A stretch of DNA of 64,000 nucleotides from Anaerolineaceae bacterium (GTDB taxonomy: Bacteria; Chloroflexota; Anaerolineae; Anaerolineales; Anaerolineaceae), in the NCBI GenBank assembly GCA_030653365.1, contig JAURZL010000018.1, positions 1 to 64,000 on the forward strand. Reading direction: 5' to 3'. The translations under genes were made by a program, and so were the position numbers. Numbering within the stretch: position 1 is the stretch's first letter; every line of letters starts with the position of its first letter. Below are positions 63,371 through 64,000 of this stretch, piece by piece. Below the pieces are notes generated by a model, which saw only the letters and a list, made by a program, of their open reading frames with translations, did no database searches and was not told where the DNA came from.

Positions 63371-64000
63371 ATGAAAAAATTTCGAGCTGATCTTCACGTG
63401 CACACGGTCTTGTCTCCGTGTGCAGAAATTGAAATGCTGCCGCCTCTGATAATATCAGAAGCACAAATCAAGGGTATTGGCTTAATTGCAATTACCGACC
63501 ATAATGCGTCTGCAAACATCGAAGCGGTCCAAAAAGCAGCTCAAGGTACTGAAATAACAGTTCTTCCTGGAATGGAATTGCAAACCAAAGAAGAAGTCCA
63601 TGTTTTGTGTCTATTTGATACAATCGATCAGATGCAAACATTTCAGGAGTTTGTAGATAAAAAGCTCCCTTCAATCAAAAACCGTCCTGATTTTTTTGGT
63701 GAACAACTGGTAGTGGATCAAAATGGGGATTTCATTCGTAAAGAAGAACGACTGTTAATTACATCAGCCTCGGTTAGTATTAAAGAAGCCTACTTCAAAG
63801 TTAATGAAATTGGTGGAATTCTCATACCAGCTCATGTTAATCGGAAAGTAAACGGGTTAATAGAAATATTAGGTTTCGTTCCTGAGGATGTCCCCTTCTT
63901 AGCCCTCGAAATCTCACGTCATATTTCCCCAGAAAAAGCAAAAGAAAAGTTTCCACAAATTAAAAACTACAAATTAATCCAAAATGGGGATGTTCATCGA
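63371..64000 (+). CDS. PHP-domain phosphoesterase (5' part)
   Basis: An open frame of 210 codons running off the right edge. It begins MKKFRADLHVHTVLSPCAEI, with HxH metal ligands (LHVHT), LIAITDHNAS and VLPGMELQTKEEVHVLCLFD, then IPAHVNRKVNG. These are PHP (polymerase and histidinol phosphatase) motifs of the stand-alone phosphoesterase type. In clostridial and Thermotoga-type clusters a PHP gene follows DRTGG and ATPase genes before [FeFe]-hydrogenase genes. The end of the protein lies outside the window. Confidence 0.9.
   Translation, partial: MKKFRADLHVHTVLSPCAEIEMLPPLIISEAQIKGIGLIAITDHNASANIEAVQKAAQGTEITVLPGMELQTKEEVHVLCLFDTIDQMQTFQEFVDKKLPSIKNRPDFFGEQLVVDQNGDFIRKEERLLITSASVSIKEAYFKVNEIGGILIPAHVNRKVNGLIEILGFVPEDVPFLALEISRHISPEKAKEKFPQIKNYKLIQNGDVHR

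Overview
This is an AT-rich bacterial chromosome segment. It most likely comes from an Anaerolineae-type member of the Chloroflexota. That assignment is inference from gene content: a mevalonate kinase next to isopentenyl phosphate kinase (the Roseiflexus/archaeal-type alternative mevalonate route), secreted proteins with Thr/Pro-rich linkers, an NBR1-type Ig lipoprotein, a topoisomerase I with an extra N-terminal zinc ribbon, several very large GAF-domain signalling proteins, and DUF1015, DRTGG and M23 families. I see no rRNA operon, prophage, insertion sequence or CRISPR array. The window is core chromosome with short accessory stretches.

Layout. 1-4.3 kb: partial tlyA (minus), then a plus-strand operon of UbiA-type prenyltransferase, mevalonate kinase, isopentenyl phosphate kinase and dNTPase. 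4.4-13.4 kb: greA, then a long minus-strand unit ffh-rpsP-khpA-rimM-dprA-manC-topA plus a membrane protein; trmD is missing from its usual place after rimM. 13.7-23.3 kb: degV, DUF1015, envelope proteins (two M23 peptidases, a beta-propeller protein, an NBR1-Ig lipoprotein), queG and a LysM membrane protein. 23.4-28 kb: a partner-switching module of STAS antagonist, anti-sigma kinase and a 1275-residue GAF/PP2C phosphatase. 28-38.5 kb: divIC-like gene, tRNA-Leu, LCP protein, a tyrosine-recombinase homologue that has lost its catalytic residues, tilS, a receiver-ParA fusion, sirtuin, mutL, HAD phosphatase and a CtpA-type protease. 38.5-50 kb: S1-domain protein, pyrG, eno, alpha/beta hydrolase, family 5 uracil-DNA glycosylase, queA, ruvB, a glycosidase-like lipoprotein, upp, an M50-like protease and tpiA. 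50-64 kb: rnpB, PPK2, radical SAM-HhH protein, an unknown membrane-anchored protein, YihY, tRNA-Gly, a receiver plus 1296-residue hybrid-free GAF histidine kinase pair, tRNA-His beside hisS, and finally a DRTGG - CBS/HATPase - DRTGG - PHP cluster cut by the window end.

The most striking feature no gene explains is a family of roughly 70-bp imperfect palindromes with CATCTTA.../...TTGAGATG ends. Six fairly complete copies and one split or double copy lie only between genes (near 4.36, 13.5-13.7, 17.5, 50.0, 53.9, 55.4 and 59.9 kb). They look like a REP/MITE-type dispersed element. The second item to follow up is the terminal DRTGG/CBS-ATPase/DRTGG/PHP cluster. Its order matches regulatory gene sets seen upstream of [FeFe]-hydrogenase genes in clostridia, which predicts hydrogenase genes just past the right edge.

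Queuosine synthesis is represented by queG and queA. DNA maintenance is represented by topA, dprA, mutL, ruvB and the uracil-DNA glycosylase. Cell-envelope biology is represented by the LCP, M23, LysM, CtpA and DivIC proteins. Several promoters can be read directly; those for tRNA-Gly and the S1 protein match TTGACA-N17-TATAAT exactly.
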